From contig NZ_JAHWXN010000002.1 in NCBI RefSeq assembly GCF_023091245.1, forward strand, positions 496,001-560,000: DNA of 64,000 nucleotides, written 5' to 3'. A model generated the notes under the pieces. That model saw only the letters and a program-made list of their open reading frames with translations, made no database searches and had not been told where the DNA came from. The DNA comes from Microbacterium croceum (lineage in GTDB: Bacteria > Actinomycetota > Actinomycetes > Actinomycetales > Microbacteriaceae). Below, piece after piece: positions 37,261 through 46,445 of the stretch. Position 1 is the first letter of the stretch. Each line of letters begins with the position of its first letter. The translations under genes and the position numbers were made by a program.

Positions 37261-37288
37261 AGTGTATCGATACCAGTTTTGGTGTCAA
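37261..37288 (-). promoter_or_regulatory. MFS promoter
   Basis: On the minus strand, TTGACA (37283-37288), 16 bases, TACACT (37261-37266), 6 bases before the ATG. A strong leaderless promoter. Confidence 0.7.
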
Positions 37289-37304
37289 GCCAGTTTTGTA
37301 TCGA
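37267..37304. promoter_or_regulatory. Candidate TetR operator region
   Basis: Two copies of CCAGTTTTG (starting at 37273 and 37290) and terminal arms TCGATAC (37267-37273) / GTATCGA (37298-37304) form a repeat-rich site between the divergent MFS and tetR promoters. It overlaps the MFS -35. The exact operator cannot be fixed by eye. Confidence 0.5.
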
Positions 37305-37324
37305 GTGCGCGATAGGCTGAAGGC

Positions 37325-37948
37325 ATGACCAGCACCGAGCCGATGGGGCGCCGCGAGCGGAAGAAGGCTGCGACCCGCAAGGCGATCTCCGACGTCGCGA
37401 CGATGATGTTCCTCGAGCGCGGCTTCGACAACGTGAGCATCCGGGAAGTCGCGGATGCCGCGGACGTCTCCCCCACCACCGTCTTCGCGCACTTCCCGCA
37501 GAAGGAGGCGCTGGTCTTCGACGAGGACGACGAGCAGCGCGACCGGCTCGTCTCCGCCGTACGCGATCGACCCACGGGCAGCACGATCAACCGCGCGATC
37601 CACGACTTCTACGCCACGGAGCTCCGCGCCAACGTCGATGAGCACGGCGACGACGTCACCCGCATCTTCATGAAGTTCCTGAACGAGACACCGGCGTTGC
37701 GCGACTACGCGGCGCGGATGTGGCTCCGCCACGAAGACGCCCTCTCGGATGCGATCGCCGACGAGCTCGGACTGCCCGAGCCCACCGCCGAGATCCGCGT
37801 CTACTCCCGCTTCATCCTGCAGATGCAGCTGCTCGTGAACGACACGGACGACCAGCTCGGCACGCTCGACGCCGGGTTCGCGATCCTGGAGCGCGGCTGG
37901 TCGCCGATCGAGGCACGATTGGCGAGCGCGAGCGACGCAGCACGATGA
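37325..37948 (+). CDS. TetR-family regulator
   Basis: The 207-residue protein has the TetR N-terminal helix-turn-helix (RKAISDVATMMFLERGFDNV, then VSIREVADAADVSPTTVFAHFPQKEAL at about 30-55). The ATG at 37325 is 6 bases after TAGGCT (37313-37318), so it is probably leaderless. Its position divergent from the MFS gene, with repeats between, makes it the likely repressor of the pump and of itself. It overlaps the AraC gene by 4 bases (ATGA). Confidence 0.9.
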   Translation: MTSTEPMGRRERKKAATRKAISDVATMMFLERGFDNVSIREVADAADVSPTTVFAHFPQKEALVFDEDDEQRDRLVSAVRDRPTGSTINRAIHDFYATELRANVDEHGDDVTRIFMKFLNETPALRDYAARMWLRHEDALSDAIADELGLPEPTAEIRVYSRFILQMQLLVNDTDDQLGTLDAGFAILERGWSPIEARLASASDAAR

Positions 37949-38787
37949 ACTCATACCGGCGGGACGACTGGGACGCGAGCCCGGAGCTCGCGTCGACCGT
38001 GGTCCCGCCGTACCTCATGGGAACAGGGGTCGTCACCGGGGAGGACACCGGCACCCGCCCGCTCTCCCCTCCGCACTCCCACGCCGACGCGATGCTCGCG
38101 TGGTGCTATCGCGGCACCGTGTGGGTGCACCTGCAGGACGCGATGTGGCGCCTCGCCCCGGGCCAAGGCGTGTGGATCCCCGCACGGACGCCGCACACGG
38201 CGCATCACGAGCGGGACTCCGTCGGCTGCTACACCTACCTGCCCGCCACCTCCGCGATCACGCCGATCGTTGACATCACACGGATCCTCGTGCCACGGGC
38301 CGTGCAGGAGATGCTGCTGCATCTGGGCATCAACGACATGCCCACCGATCTGCGCGTGCGCATCCAGTCCACTCTGATCGAGATGCTGCAGCAGCCGGCT
38401 CCTGAGGCACTGGACGGCTGGGGCGAAGTGCCGCTGCCCACCGACGAGCGTGTGCGCGCCCTGGTGCAGGCGGTGCTGGACGATCCGGGCGACCCGCGCA
38501 GCGCGGGCGAGCTCTTCCTCGCCCACGGCCTGCATGAGCGCACCGTGCTGCGCATCTTCCAGAACGACGTCGGCATGACGTTCGGTCGCTGGCGCACCGG
38601 GGTGCGGATGACCCTCGGCGCCCGCCTGATCGTCGACGGCACCCCCATCGGCGCCGCGGCGCACCGGTGCGGCTACGCCACGACCAGCGCCTTCTCCGCG
38701 AGCTTCAAAGAGAGGTTCGGACTCACGCCCCGTCAGCACGTCGCTCGCGTGCAGGCCGATTCCGCGCACCACCTCTACTGGCGCTGA
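37945..38787 (+). CDS. AraC-family regulator
   Basis: A 280-residue protein with an N-terminal cupin-like sensing domain (PPHSHADAMLAWCYRGTVWV near residue 32, ARTPHTAHHERD) and a C-terminal AraC helix-turn-helix pair (SAGELFLAHGLHERTVLRIFQNDVG, and GAAAHRCGYATTSAFSASFKERFG near 234). Translationally coupled to tetR, it may take part in the same drug response. It is also immediately upstream of the iron-uptake operon, with which it might have a regulatory link; this is only suggested by position. Confidence 0.85.
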   Translation: MNSYRRDDWDASPELASTVVPPYLMGTGVVTGEDTGTRPLSPPHSHADAMLAWCYRGTVWVHLQDAMWRLAPGQGVWIPARTPHTAHHERDSVGCYTYLPATSAITPIVDITRILVPRAVQEMLLHLGINDMPTDLRVRIQSTLIEMLQQPAPEALDGWGEVPLPTDERVRALVQAVLDDPGDPRSAGELFLAHGLHERTVLRIFQNDVGMTFGRWRTGVRMTLGARLIVDGTPIGAAAHRCGYATTSAFSASFKERFGLTPRQHVARVQADSAHHLYWR

Positions 38788-38882
38788 CTCCCGCGCCCAC
38801 CCGACGCGATCTGTCCGTTTCGCGACACAAGTCGTCCATCGATCGACACTTGCCCGAGCATCCGCGTTCTAGCATCGTTCTG

Positions 38883-38901
38883 TTAGGGCATGCTTACCTA
38901 A
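38883..38901. promoter_or_regulatory. DtxR/IdeR-type iron box
   Basis: TTAGGGCATGCTTACCTAA matches 14 of 19 positions of the iron-box consensus, including both outer half-sites TTAGG and CCTAA. It lies just after a TAGCAT box (38872-38877) and 54 bp before the siderophore-binding lipoprotein gene. It implies repression by an IdeR/DtxR regulator with Fe(II). No dtxR gene is in the window. Confidence 0.75.
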
Positions 38902-38954
38902 CTTCTCGCCGCGCCGACGCGGCACTCCCCTCCCCATCTCTCAGAAGGAGAACC

Positions 38955-40022
38955 ATGTCGCACGCTCTCGCGCGCCCGAAGATCCGACGAGGCTCTGCGC
39001 TCGTCGCCGCGGCCATCGCCGCCGCTCTCACCCTGGCCGGATGCTCGACCACCGGTGACGACACCGAATCCGCCCCGTCGTCGACATCCACCGACGGCGT
39101 GGTCATCGAGCACGGCCACGGTGAGACCGTGATCCCCGAGAAGCCCCAGCGCGTCGTCGCCCTCGGCTGGATGACGCCCGACATCGTCGCCGCCCTCGGC
39201 ACCAACCCCGTCGGCATCGAAGAGGTCTGGGGCGCCGGCGAGAGCGGCTACCAGCCCTGGTTCGAGGACTTCGTCACCGAGGAGTACGGCGAGAGCCCCG
39301 AGATCATCCCGTTCACCGAGGACGGCCCCAACTACGAGGCGATCAAGGCCCTCAAGCCCGACCTGATCCTCAGCCTGTACTCGGGCGTGAGCGACATCGA
39401 GTACGAGCGGCTGAGCGAGATCGCGCCCACCGTGCCCTACATCGAAGGCCCTTGGAACCCCGGCACCTGGGAGGGAATGACCCGCACCGTCGGCAAGGCG
39501 CTGTCGGAGGATGCCAAGGCCGAGGAGCTGATCGCCGAGACCGAGGAGCAGATCAGCACTCTCGCCGGAGAGCACCCCGAGTTCCAGGACAAGACCTTCG
39601 TGTGGGGGCTGACCCTGAACGAGGGCGGCACCGACCTCGGCGTCTACCTGGAGTACGACCCCCGCGTGCGCATCACCGAGGCGCTCGGCTTCACCTCCAC
39701 CTCCTCGATGGACAGCTTCCTTGCGAGCGCCGAGGGCGACAACTGGTACACCGGCGTCAGCCTGGAGAAGCTGTACGACGTGCAGGCCGACCTGTTCGCC
39801 GCCTGGGGCAGCACCGCCGCCGAAGGCGAGTACACGGTCGAGAACAAGGTGGTCTCGCGCTGGAACCCGATCGCGAACGGCTCCTACGTGATCTATGCCG
39901 ATGCCGCTGAGGCCTCTGCGATCAGCGCCCCGACCGTGCTGTCGCTGAAGTACATCCTCCCGAAGTACGTCGACGACCTCGCAGCCGCGCTGCAGGGCGA
40001 GCCGACCATCGCCGGAGAGTGA
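38955..40022 (+). CDS. Iron-siderophore binding lipoprotein
   Basis: The 355-residue solute-binding protein of an iron-siderophore importer. Residues 1-32 form a lipoprotein signal peptide with lipobox LAGC, followed by a Ser/Thr-rich linker. The mature domain has the class III binding-protein features (PQRVVALGWMTPDIVAALG near residue 62; KPDLILSLYSGVSD near 136). Start at the ATG at 38955 behind GAAGGAGAA. It opens the iron operon, with overlaps between most downstream genes. Substrate chemistry is not readable. Confidence 0.92.
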   Translation: MSHALARPKIRRGSALVAAAIAAALTLAGCSTTGDDTESAPSSTSTDGVVIEHGHGETVIPEKPQRVVALGWMTPDIVAALGTNPVGIEEVWGAGESGYQPWFEDFVTEEYGESPEIIPFTEDGPNYEAIKALKPDLILSLYSGVSDIEYERLSEIAPTVPYIEGPWNPGTWEGMTRTVGKALSEDAKAEELIAETEEQISTLAGEHPEFQDKTFVWGLTLNEGGTDLGVYLEYDPRVRITEALGFTSTSSMDSFLASAEGDNWYTGVSLEKLYDVQADLFAAWGSTAAEGEYTVENKVVSRWNPIANGSYVIYADAAEASAISAPTVLSLKYILPKYVDDLAAALQGEPTIAGE

Positions 40023-40030
40023 CGCGCGAG

Positions 40031-41104
40031 ATGTCCCTGGCGACGGAAGACGGCACGGACGTCTCGAACACAGGTGCGGGGGGTCGTGCAGACGGCTCCC
40101 CGCACCGGCGCGGGACGCTGGTGCGGGGACTGATCGTCTCGGCGGTGGTGCTGGTGCTCGCCACCATCGCCTCGCTCGCGGTCGGCAACCGTGCGATCGA
40201 TCCTGTCACCGTGCTGCAGTCCCTCTTCGCCTACGACGACGCGAACGCGCTGCACCTCATGGTCCTGGAGCTGCGGCTCCCGCGCACACTGCTCGGCATC
40301 GTCGTCGGCGCCGCCCTGGCGGTGTGCGGTGGGCTCATCCAGGCCTTCACCCGCAACCCCCTGGCCGACCCCGGCATCCTGGGCGTGAACGCCGGTGCGT
40401 CCTTCGCCGTCACCTTCGCGGTCGGCGTGCTCGGGCTCACCACCCCCGGCGCCTATGTGCCCTTCGCGCTGGCGGGCGCCTTCGTGCTCACGATCCTCGT
40501 GTACGCGCTGGGCTCGTTCGGGGCCTCCGGAGCGACCCCCATGAAGCTGACGCTCGCCGGGGTCGCCCTCGGAGCGGCGTTCACGGGTCTCACCACCGCG
40601 ATCGTGCTGCACGACCTGGGCACTCTCCAGGTCATGCGCTTCTGGGGCGTCGGCTCGATCGGCGGACGCACTCTCGACCAGCTCGCCTGGGCGGCGCCGC
40701 TGATCATCGCCGGCCTCGTGATCGGGCTGCTCTGCGCTCGCTCACTGAACGCTCTGACGCTCGGCGACGACCTGGCACAGGCGCTCGGCGCCCGCGTGCA
40801 GGTCACGCGCGTGCTGGTGATCATCGCGGTCACCCTGCTGGCCGGCACGAGCGTCGCCGCCGCCGGCCCCATCGCCTTCGTCGGCCTGATGATCCCGCAC
40901 ATCGTCCGCTGGTTCACGGGCCCGGATCAACGCTGGGTGCTGTCGTACTCGATGATCATCGGTCCGTCCTTCCTGCTGTTCGCCGACATCCTCGGCCGCA
41001 TCGTGCTCCCCAGCGGCGAGCTCCGCGTCGGGATCGTCACCGCGCTGCTGGGCGCCCCGCTCCTGATCGCACTCGTGCGCCGCAAGCGGGTGAGCGGACT
41101 GTGA
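40031..41104 (+). CDS. FecCD-type siderophore permease 1
   Basis: A 357-residue membrane permease of the FecCD/BtuC family, with around ten helices. Family motifs include LRLPRTLLGIVVGAALAVCGG near residue 80, NPLADPGILGVNAGA near 105, and AGPIAFVGLMIPHIVR near 280. The start is uncertain: the ATG at 40031 is chosen, but a GTG at 40019 that overlaps the previous stop by 4 bases (GTGA) would add four residues. It forms the channel with permease 2. Confidence 0.9.
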   Translation: MSLATEDGTDVSNTGAGGRADGSPHRRGTLVRGLIVSAVVLVLATIASLAVGNRAIDPVTVLQSLFAYDDANALHLMVLELRLPRTLLGIVVGAALAVCGGLIQAFTRNPLADPGILGVNAGASFAVTFAVGVLGLTTPGAYVPFALAGAFVLTILVYALGSFGASGATPMKLTLAGVALGAAFTGLTTAIVLHDLGTLQVMRFWGVGSIGGRTLDQLAWAAPLIIAGLVIGLLCARSLNALTLGDDLAQALGARVQVTRVLVIIAVTLLAGTSVAAAGPIAFVGLMIPHIVRWFTGPDQRWVLSYSMIIGPSFLLFADILGRIVLPSGELRVGIVTALLGAPLLIALVRRKRVSGL

Positions 41105-42207
41105 GCATCGACCAGCGCCCCGCCGTCCCCGCCACCGCCGCCGCGCACGTCGGCGCGGATCTCACCCCCGTCGACCACGGACGCCGCCAGATCCGGATCG
41201 ATACCGCGCGCATCGCGACGCTCATCCCGGTGCGCTCGATCGTGGTCTGCGCGGTGCTGGCCGCCGTGATCATCGTCGCGGGTCTCGCGTCGATGACGAT
41301 CGGCGCCTACGAGGTGGACTTCGGCTCGGTCATCCGTGCCATCGTCGACCCCTCCTCCGACCCCGACATCCGCCAGGTCGTCTTCGAGTGGCGGCTGCCG
41401 CGCGTGCTGTTCGCGGTGCTCTGCGGTGCGGCTCTCGCCCTCGCCGGCGGCATCTTCCAGTCGCTCACCCGCAATCCGCTCGGCTCCCCCGACATCATCG
41501 GCTTCGGCATCGGCGCGCAGTTCGGCGTGACGCTCATGATGGTGGTGCTCGAGCTCAACACCTACATGTTCAAGGCGGTCGGCGCGCTCGTCGGCGGACT
41601 GATCACTGCGCTGCTCGTGTACGTGCTGGCGAGCAAGAACACCCTGTCGTCGTTCCGCCTGATCATCGTGGGCATCGGCGTCTCCGCAGGGCTCGGGTCT
41701 CTCACCTCTTGGATCCTGATCTCGGTCAGCGTCGAGAAGGCGATGATGGCCGCGACCTGGGGAGCGGGTTCACTGGCCTCGCTCGGCTTCGACCAGCTGA
41801 TCCCCGCCTCGATCGTGTTCGCGATCGTCACCCTGCTGTCACTGCCGCTGAACCGTACGCTGCCGGTGCTCGAGATGGGCGACGACGCGGCGACGGCGCT
41901 GGGCATCAGCCCCGGTCGCACGCGGCTCGCGGCAATGGTGTTCGGCGTCGCCCTGGTCGCACTGGTCACCGCAGCCGCCGGGCCCATCTCGTTCATCGCG
42001 CTCGCAGCTCCGCAGATCTCGCAGCGCCTCACCCGCTCGAACACCCCCATGGGCACCATCCCCGTGATGCTCACCGGCGCCGCCCTCGTCGTGGTCTCCG
42101 ACGCGGTCGCCCAGCTCGTCGCCGTCCCCGTCGGCGTCGTGACGGTCTCGATCGGCGGACTCTATCTCGCCTGGCTGCTGGCCTCCCAGTACGCGCGCCG
42201 CACCTGA
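41101..42207 (+). CDS. FecCD-type siderophore permease 2
   Basis: The partner permease, 368 residues, begins at GTG (overlapping the stop of permease 1 as GTGA). It shows RLPRVLFAVLCGAALALAGG, TRNPLGSPDIIGFGIGAQ and AGPISFIALAAPQISQRL, the same repeated features as its neighbour. A short polar N-terminus precedes the first helix. It completes a heterodimeric transmembrane channel. Confidence 0.92.
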   Translation: MSIDQRPAVPATAAAHVGADLTPVDHGRRQIRIDTARIATLIPVRSIVVCAVLAAVIIVAGLASMTIGAYEVDFGSVIRAIVDPSSDPDIRQVVFEWRLPRVLFAVLCGAALALAGGIFQSLTRNPLGSPDIIGFGIGAQFGVTLMMVVLELNTYMFKAVGALVGGLITALLVYVLASKNTLSSFRLIIVGIGVSAGLGSLTSWILISVSVEKAMMAATWGAGSLASLGFDQLIPASIVFAIVTLLSLPLNRTLPVLEMGDDAATALGISPGRTRLAAMVFGVALVALVTAAAGPISFIALAAPQISQRLTRSNTPMGTIPVMLTGAALVVVSDAVAQLVAVPVGVVTVSIGGLYLAWLLASQYARRT

Positions 42208-42218
42208 AAGGAACACGC

Positions 42219-43007
42219 ATGACCGCTTCGCTGCAGGCCCGCGACATCACGCTGGGCTACGGGGAGACCCCCATCATCTCCGACCTGTCGCTGGAGGTGC
42301 CGGACGACTCGTTCACGATCATCATCGGACCGAACGCGTGCGGCAAGTCGACCCTGCTCCGAGGGTTCGCCCGACTGCTGCGTCCGACCACCGGCACCGT
42401 GCTGCTCGACGGCGCCGAGCTGCGCTCCCTCAAGCCGAAGGAGGCCGCGCGCAAGCTCGGCCTCCTCCCCCAGTCATCGATCGCGCCGGACGGGATCACG
42501 GTCGCCGACCTCGTCGGGCGGGGCCGGTTCCCACACCAGAGCGCGATGCGCACGTGGAGCAGCGCGGATGAGCGCGCGGTCTCCGAAGCGATGGCGGCCA
42601 CCGGGGTGACGGATCTCTCGCGTCGCCTGGTCGACGAGCTCTCGGGTGGCCAGCGCCAGCGGGTGTGGGTGGCGATGGCCCTCGCCCAGCAGACCCAGCA
42701 CCTGCTTCTCGACGAACCGACGACCTTCCTCGACATCGCGCATCAGATCGAGCTGATGGAGCTGTTCGCGGATCTGCACCGCAGTGGCACCACCCTGGTG
42801 GCCGTCCTACACGACCTCAACCACGCCGCGCGCTATGCGACCCACCTCGTGGCGATGCGCGACGGGGCCATCGTGGCGCAAGGCGATCCGCGAGAGATCA
42901 TCACCGCCGAGCTCGTGCAGGCCGTGTACGACCTTCCCTGCAAGGTCATCACCGACCCGGTCTCCGGCACGCCGCTCGTGCTCCCGCTCGGGAGGAGAAG
43001 GCCGTGA
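42219..43007 (+). CDS. Siderophore ABC transporter ATP-binding protein (FecE type)
   Basis: A 262-residue ATPase that powers the importer. Walker A is GPNACGKST (about residue 39), the signature ELSGGQRQRVWVAMAL is near residue 140, Walker B is LLLDEPTTFLD near 163, and the H-loop is in VLHDLNHAA near 196. All catalytic residues are intact. Start at the ATG at 42219. It overlaps the following ABC half-transporter gene by 4 bases (GTGA). Confidence 0.95.
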   Translation: MTASLQARDITLGYGETPIISDLSLEVPDDSFTIIIGPNACGKSTLLRGFARLLRPTTGTVLLDGAELRSLKPKEAARKLGLLPQSSIAPDGITVADLVGRGRFPHQSAMRTWSSADERAVSEAMAATGVTDLSRRLVDELSGGQRQRVWVAMALAQQTQHLLLDEPTTFLDIAHQIELMELFADLHRSGTTLVAVLHDLNHAARYATHLVAMRDGAIVAQGDPREIITAELVQAVYDLPCKVITDPVSGTPLVLPLGRRRP

Positions 43008-44650
43008 CGAACACCCCGCGGCAGCTCTTCGGGATCGCGCTGAAGGCGGAAGGACGTGGCATCGCCCTGGCTGGAGCGACGGCGCTGCTCATCGTGCACG
43101 CCCTGGCCGAGGCCACGATCCCCGTCATCATCGGAGCGACGATCGACCGCGCGGTGCTCCCCGCCGATCCGCTCGCGCTCGCGATCTGGATCGGCGTGCT
43201 GGTCGTGACGTTCCTGGTGCTGACCTCGAGCTACCAGTCCGCTTCCCGCCTGATGGTCTCGATCTACGGCTACGGCGAGCAGGCACTGCGCCACCTCACC
43301 CTGTCGCGGATGCTGCACCCCCGCCTCTCACGCCGCACGATGTCCCCGGGTGAGGCGCTGACCTTCGTGACCTCCGACACCTATCGCGTGGCCGGTGTGG
43401 CCTGGTCGGTGGCGCAGCAGTGCTCCACGATCGCCGCGATCATCGGGGCCGGGCTCGCGATGCTGGTGATCTCGCCCGTCGCGACGCTCGTCGTGTTCGG
43501 CTCGACCATCGCGATGATGTCCGTGATGCGGGCCGTGTCGCGTCCACTCGAACGTCGCGGCTTCGCCGAACAGCATGCAGCCACCGAGGCCGGGGCCGTC
43601 GCCGCCGACTTCATGAGCGGATTCCGCGTGCTCGTGGGCATCGGCGCTCGTGAGGAGGCCGTGCGGCGCTACGTCGCCGCGAGCGACACCTCCCGGCGCG
43701 CCGCGACGGCCGCCGGTCGATCCCTCGCCTCGTATGAGGCGATCAGCAGCACGCTGGCCGCGGTCGCGACGACTGCACTGGCGGGGATGTCGGCGTGGTT
43801 CGCTGCCGAGGGCCGCATCAGCATCGGCGAGTTGGTCACCGTGCTCGGCCTCGCCCAGTTCATCAGCGGCTACCTGGCCCATGCGGGCTCGTTCCCCTCG
43901 AACTGGATCCACAAGCTCGCCTCGGCCAAGCGACTCGCCGAGGTCATCGATGCGGAAGAGCTGCTCGACGGCCCGGCCTCACACGAGGGACGCGCGGACC
44001 CGGCGGATGACATCGTGCTCGCCTTCCGTGCAGGCCCGGGGTACGAGTCACTCGTGGAAGTGCGGGACGGTGAGCTGCTCGGCATCCGCCCCGCCGACAG
44101 CGACAGCGCGCGGGCGCTCTCCCGGCTTCTCGGTCTGCGCACGCCGCCTGAGCGCGGCAGAGTGCAACTCGCCGTCGACGGCGAAAGGCGGGATCTGACG
44201 GAGTGGGATCCGGTGGAGTACCGCCGCCGCGTCGTCGCTCCTCCGCACGGGCAGACGATCGTGAGCGGCACCCTGCGCGAGGCGGTGCGCGGGCACGGCA
44301 TCGACGGATCGCCGAACCCGGCCCTCGTCGACATGGCGGCGCTGCACGATACCGTCGTGCAGGTCGGCGGCTGGGAGTCGCAGGTCGGCGAGGCGGGCCG
44401 ACGCCTCTCGGGCGGACAGCGCCAGCGCATCGGGATCGCACGGGCGCTGCATGCGGAGGCCGACGTGCTGGTGCTGGACGAGCCGACCTCGGCGGTGGAT
44501 GCCGTCACCGAGGCGCACATCGCCCGCTCGCTGGCGGCGCACAGCGACACCGTCATCGTCATCGTCATCACCACCTCGCCCGTGCTGCTCGGCGCGTGCG
44601 ACCGGGTCATCGAGCTCGCCTCCCACGGAAAGGATGCACAGCATGACTGA
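43004..44650 (+). CDS. ABC half-transporter A with degenerate Walker A
   Basis: A 548-residue exporter-fold half-transporter (IrtA-like position): six helices in residues 1-330, then an ATPase domain. Its P-loop region (about residues 361-370) reads IRPADSDSARAL, without the GxxGxGK[ST] lysine, and the H-loop His is gone (VITTSPVLL). The signature RLSGGQRQRIGIARAL (about 467) and Walker B VLVLDEPTS are normal. So it cannot bind ATP in its own P-loop; it can only lend its signature to the partner. It starts at GTG behind GGAGGAG, overlapping the previous gene, and overlaps the next by 8 bases. Confidence 0.85.
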   Translation: MTNTPRQLFGIALKAEGRGIALAGATALLIVHALAEATIPVIIGATIDRAVLPADPLALAIWIGVLVVTFLVLTSSYQSASRLMVSIYGYGEQALRHLTLSRMLHPRLSRRTMSPGEALTFVTSDTYRVAGVAWSVAQQCSTIAAIIGAGLAMLVISPVATLVVFGSTIAMMSVMRAVSRPLERRGFAEQHAATEAGAVAADFMSGFRVLVGIGAREEAVRRYVAASDTSRRAATAAGRSLASYEAISSTLAAVATTALAGMSAWFAAEGRISIGELVTVLGLAQFISGYLAHAGSFPSNWIHKLASAKRLAEVIDAEELLDGPASHEGRADPADDIVLAFRAGPGYESLVEVRDGELLGIRPADSDSARALSRLLGLRTPPERGRVQLAVDGERRDLTEWDPVEYRRRVVAPPHGQTIVSGTLREAVRGHGIDGSPNPALVDMAALHDTVVQVGGWESQVGEAGRRLSGGQRQRIGIARALHAEADVLVLDEPTSAVDAVTEAHIARSLAAHSDTVIVIVITTSPVLLGACDRVIELASHGKDAQHD

Positions 44651-46445
44651 CCCCGGCACCACCTCACCCCTGTTGCCGATCGCCTCCAGCGCCCGCGTGC
44701 GCGCCGTGGTCCGAGCACTGCTGCGGCAGCATCCGGGCAGGGCGACCGGCGTCGCCGTGCTGTTCCTCGCGGCATCCGCTCTGGGCATCGTGATGCCCGC
44801 GTGCCTGGGGCGCATCGTCGACGCCGTGTCATCCGACGCCGGATTCGCGATCATCGCGGGCTGGGTCGTCGGAGCCGGCGCCGGCGCGATCGGCGCCGCC
44901 GCCGTGATGCTGTGGGCCGTGCGGGTGCTCACGGGGCTGGTGCAGGACATGCTGGCCACCCTGCGCGAAGACGTGTTCACCTCGGCCATGCGCCTGCCGG
45001 TGAGCACGGTCGACGACGGCGAGAGCGCCGACCTGCTCTCGCGCGTCACCGGCGACGTCGACGCCGTGGCCGAGGCCGGTGGGAACGTCGCACCGACCCT
45101 GTTGTCCGCCGCCTTCGCGATCGCCGTCTCGGTGGTCGCGCTGACCGCGCTCGACCCCTGGCTCGCGCTGGCGGGCGTCGCCTCCGCGCCGTTCTACGTG
45201 CTCGGCACCCGGGCGTTCCTGCGCCGGTCGCGTGTCGTGTTCCGCGAGGTGCGCGTGCGCGAGGCCGCGCGCAGTCAAGCAGTGCTCGATGCGGTCGAGG
45301 GCATCGACACGCTCACCGCGTTCAACGAGCAGGAGCACGCGCTCGCCCGCGTGTCCGAGCGAGCTGAGGCCTCGATCAGGATGCAGATCGAGGGCGTGCG
45401 CGTGACGAATCGGCTGTTCCGGTGGATCAACGGCGGCGAACTGGTCGGTCTGGCCGCGATCCTCGGCACGGGCTTCCTGCTGCAGTCCGCCGGTGCCATC
45501 ACGGTCGGCATGGTCACCACCGCGGCGCTGCTCTTCCACCGCCTGTTCGGCCCGGTCGGTCAGTTGATCTTCAGCCTCGACGACATCCAGCGCGCGGCGA
45601 TCGGACTCGCACGCCTGGTGGGCGTCATCGACCTCGCCCCGGCGACCTCCGAGGCGCAGGTCGCCGAACCGGATGCCGTGCCGACGGCCTCTGCGGGCAT
45701 CGAGGTGCGCGACCTGACGTTCCACTACCCGACCACCGGCCGCGGCATCAGCGACGTGAACCTGCACGTCCCCGCCGGCACGACCGCTGCGCTGGTCGGC
45801 ACCTCCGGGTCGGGCAAGAGCACCCTCGCGCGGGTGATCGCGGGCCACCACCCGGCGACCTCGGGCAGCGTGCATCTGGCCTCGACCACGGATGCGCCGT
45901 ACTACCTGTCGCAGGAACTGCACCAGTTCCGCGGCACGATCGCCGACAACCTGCGACTGGTCGCACCGGAGGCGAGTCATGACGAGATGGTCGCCGCGCT
46001 GCGGGCGGTCGGGGCTGAGTGGGCGGTCGATGCGCTGAACCGGGAGTCCGAGGCCGACTCGTCGGATGAACCAGCCGTGCCGATGGACGAGGGCCGCATC
46101 CAGCAGCTCGCGGTCGCACGGGCGTTCCTGGCCGACCCCTCGGTCGTGATCCTCGACGAGGCGACCGCCGACGTCGGACTGCATCACCGCGACGCGGTCG
46201 AGGGCGCCATCACCGCACTGCGCAGGGGCCGCACGGCGCTGCTCATCGCGCACCGGCTGCAGCAGGCCACGACCGCCGAACAGATCGTCGTGTTCGCCGA
46301 CGGACGCCCGACGCAGCGCGGCACGCACGAGGAGCTCCTCGCCGCCGACGGCCTCTACCGCGACTCCTGGCTCGCCCAGACCGCGCACGCCCCGACCACC
46401 CCCACTCACTCCCCCACCCCGAACGAAGAGACGGAGACTCCGTGA
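44643..46445 (+). CDS. ABC half-transporter B with degenerate signature
   Basis: The partner half-transporter, 600 residues, with six helices and an ATPase domain. Walker A GTSGSGKST (386-394), Walker B VVILDEATAD (about 501) and the H-loop LLIAHRL are intact. The ABC signature, however, is replaced by VPMDEGRIQQLAVARAF (about 479), so it has no LSGGQ. Together with half A, only one composite site (B's Walker A and A's signature) can work. The C-terminal end is a Pro/Thr-rich tail. In actinobacteria such pairs (IrtAB) import siderophores although built on an exporter fold. Confidence 0.85.
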   Translation: MTDPGTTSPLLPIASSARVRAVVRALLRQHPGRATGVAVLFLAASALGIVMPACLGRIVDAVSSDAGFAIIAGWVVGAGAGAIGAAAVMLWAVRVLTGLVQDMLATLREDVFTSAMRLPVSTVDDGESADLLSRVTGDVDAVAEAGGNVAPTLLSAAFAIAVSVVALTALDPWLALAGVASAPFYVLGTRAFLRRSRVVFREVRVREAARSQAVLDAVEGIDTLTAFNEQEHALARVSERAEASIRMQIEGVRVTNRLFRWINGGELVGLAAILGTGFLLQSAGAITVGMVTTAALLFHRLFGPVGQLIFSLDDIQRAAIGLARLVGVIDLAPATSEAQVAEPDAVPTASAGIEVRDLTFHYPTTGRGISDVNLHVPAGTTAALVGTSGSGKSTLARVIAGHHPATSGSVHLASTTDAPYYLSQELHQFRGTIADNLRLVAPEASHDEMVAALRAVGAEWAVDALNRESEADSSDEPAVPMDEGRIQQLAVARAFLADPSVVILDEATADVGLHHRDAVEGAITALRRGRTALLIAHRLQQATTAEQIVVFADGRPTQRGTHEELLAADGLYRDSWLAQTAHAPTTPTHSPTPNEETETP

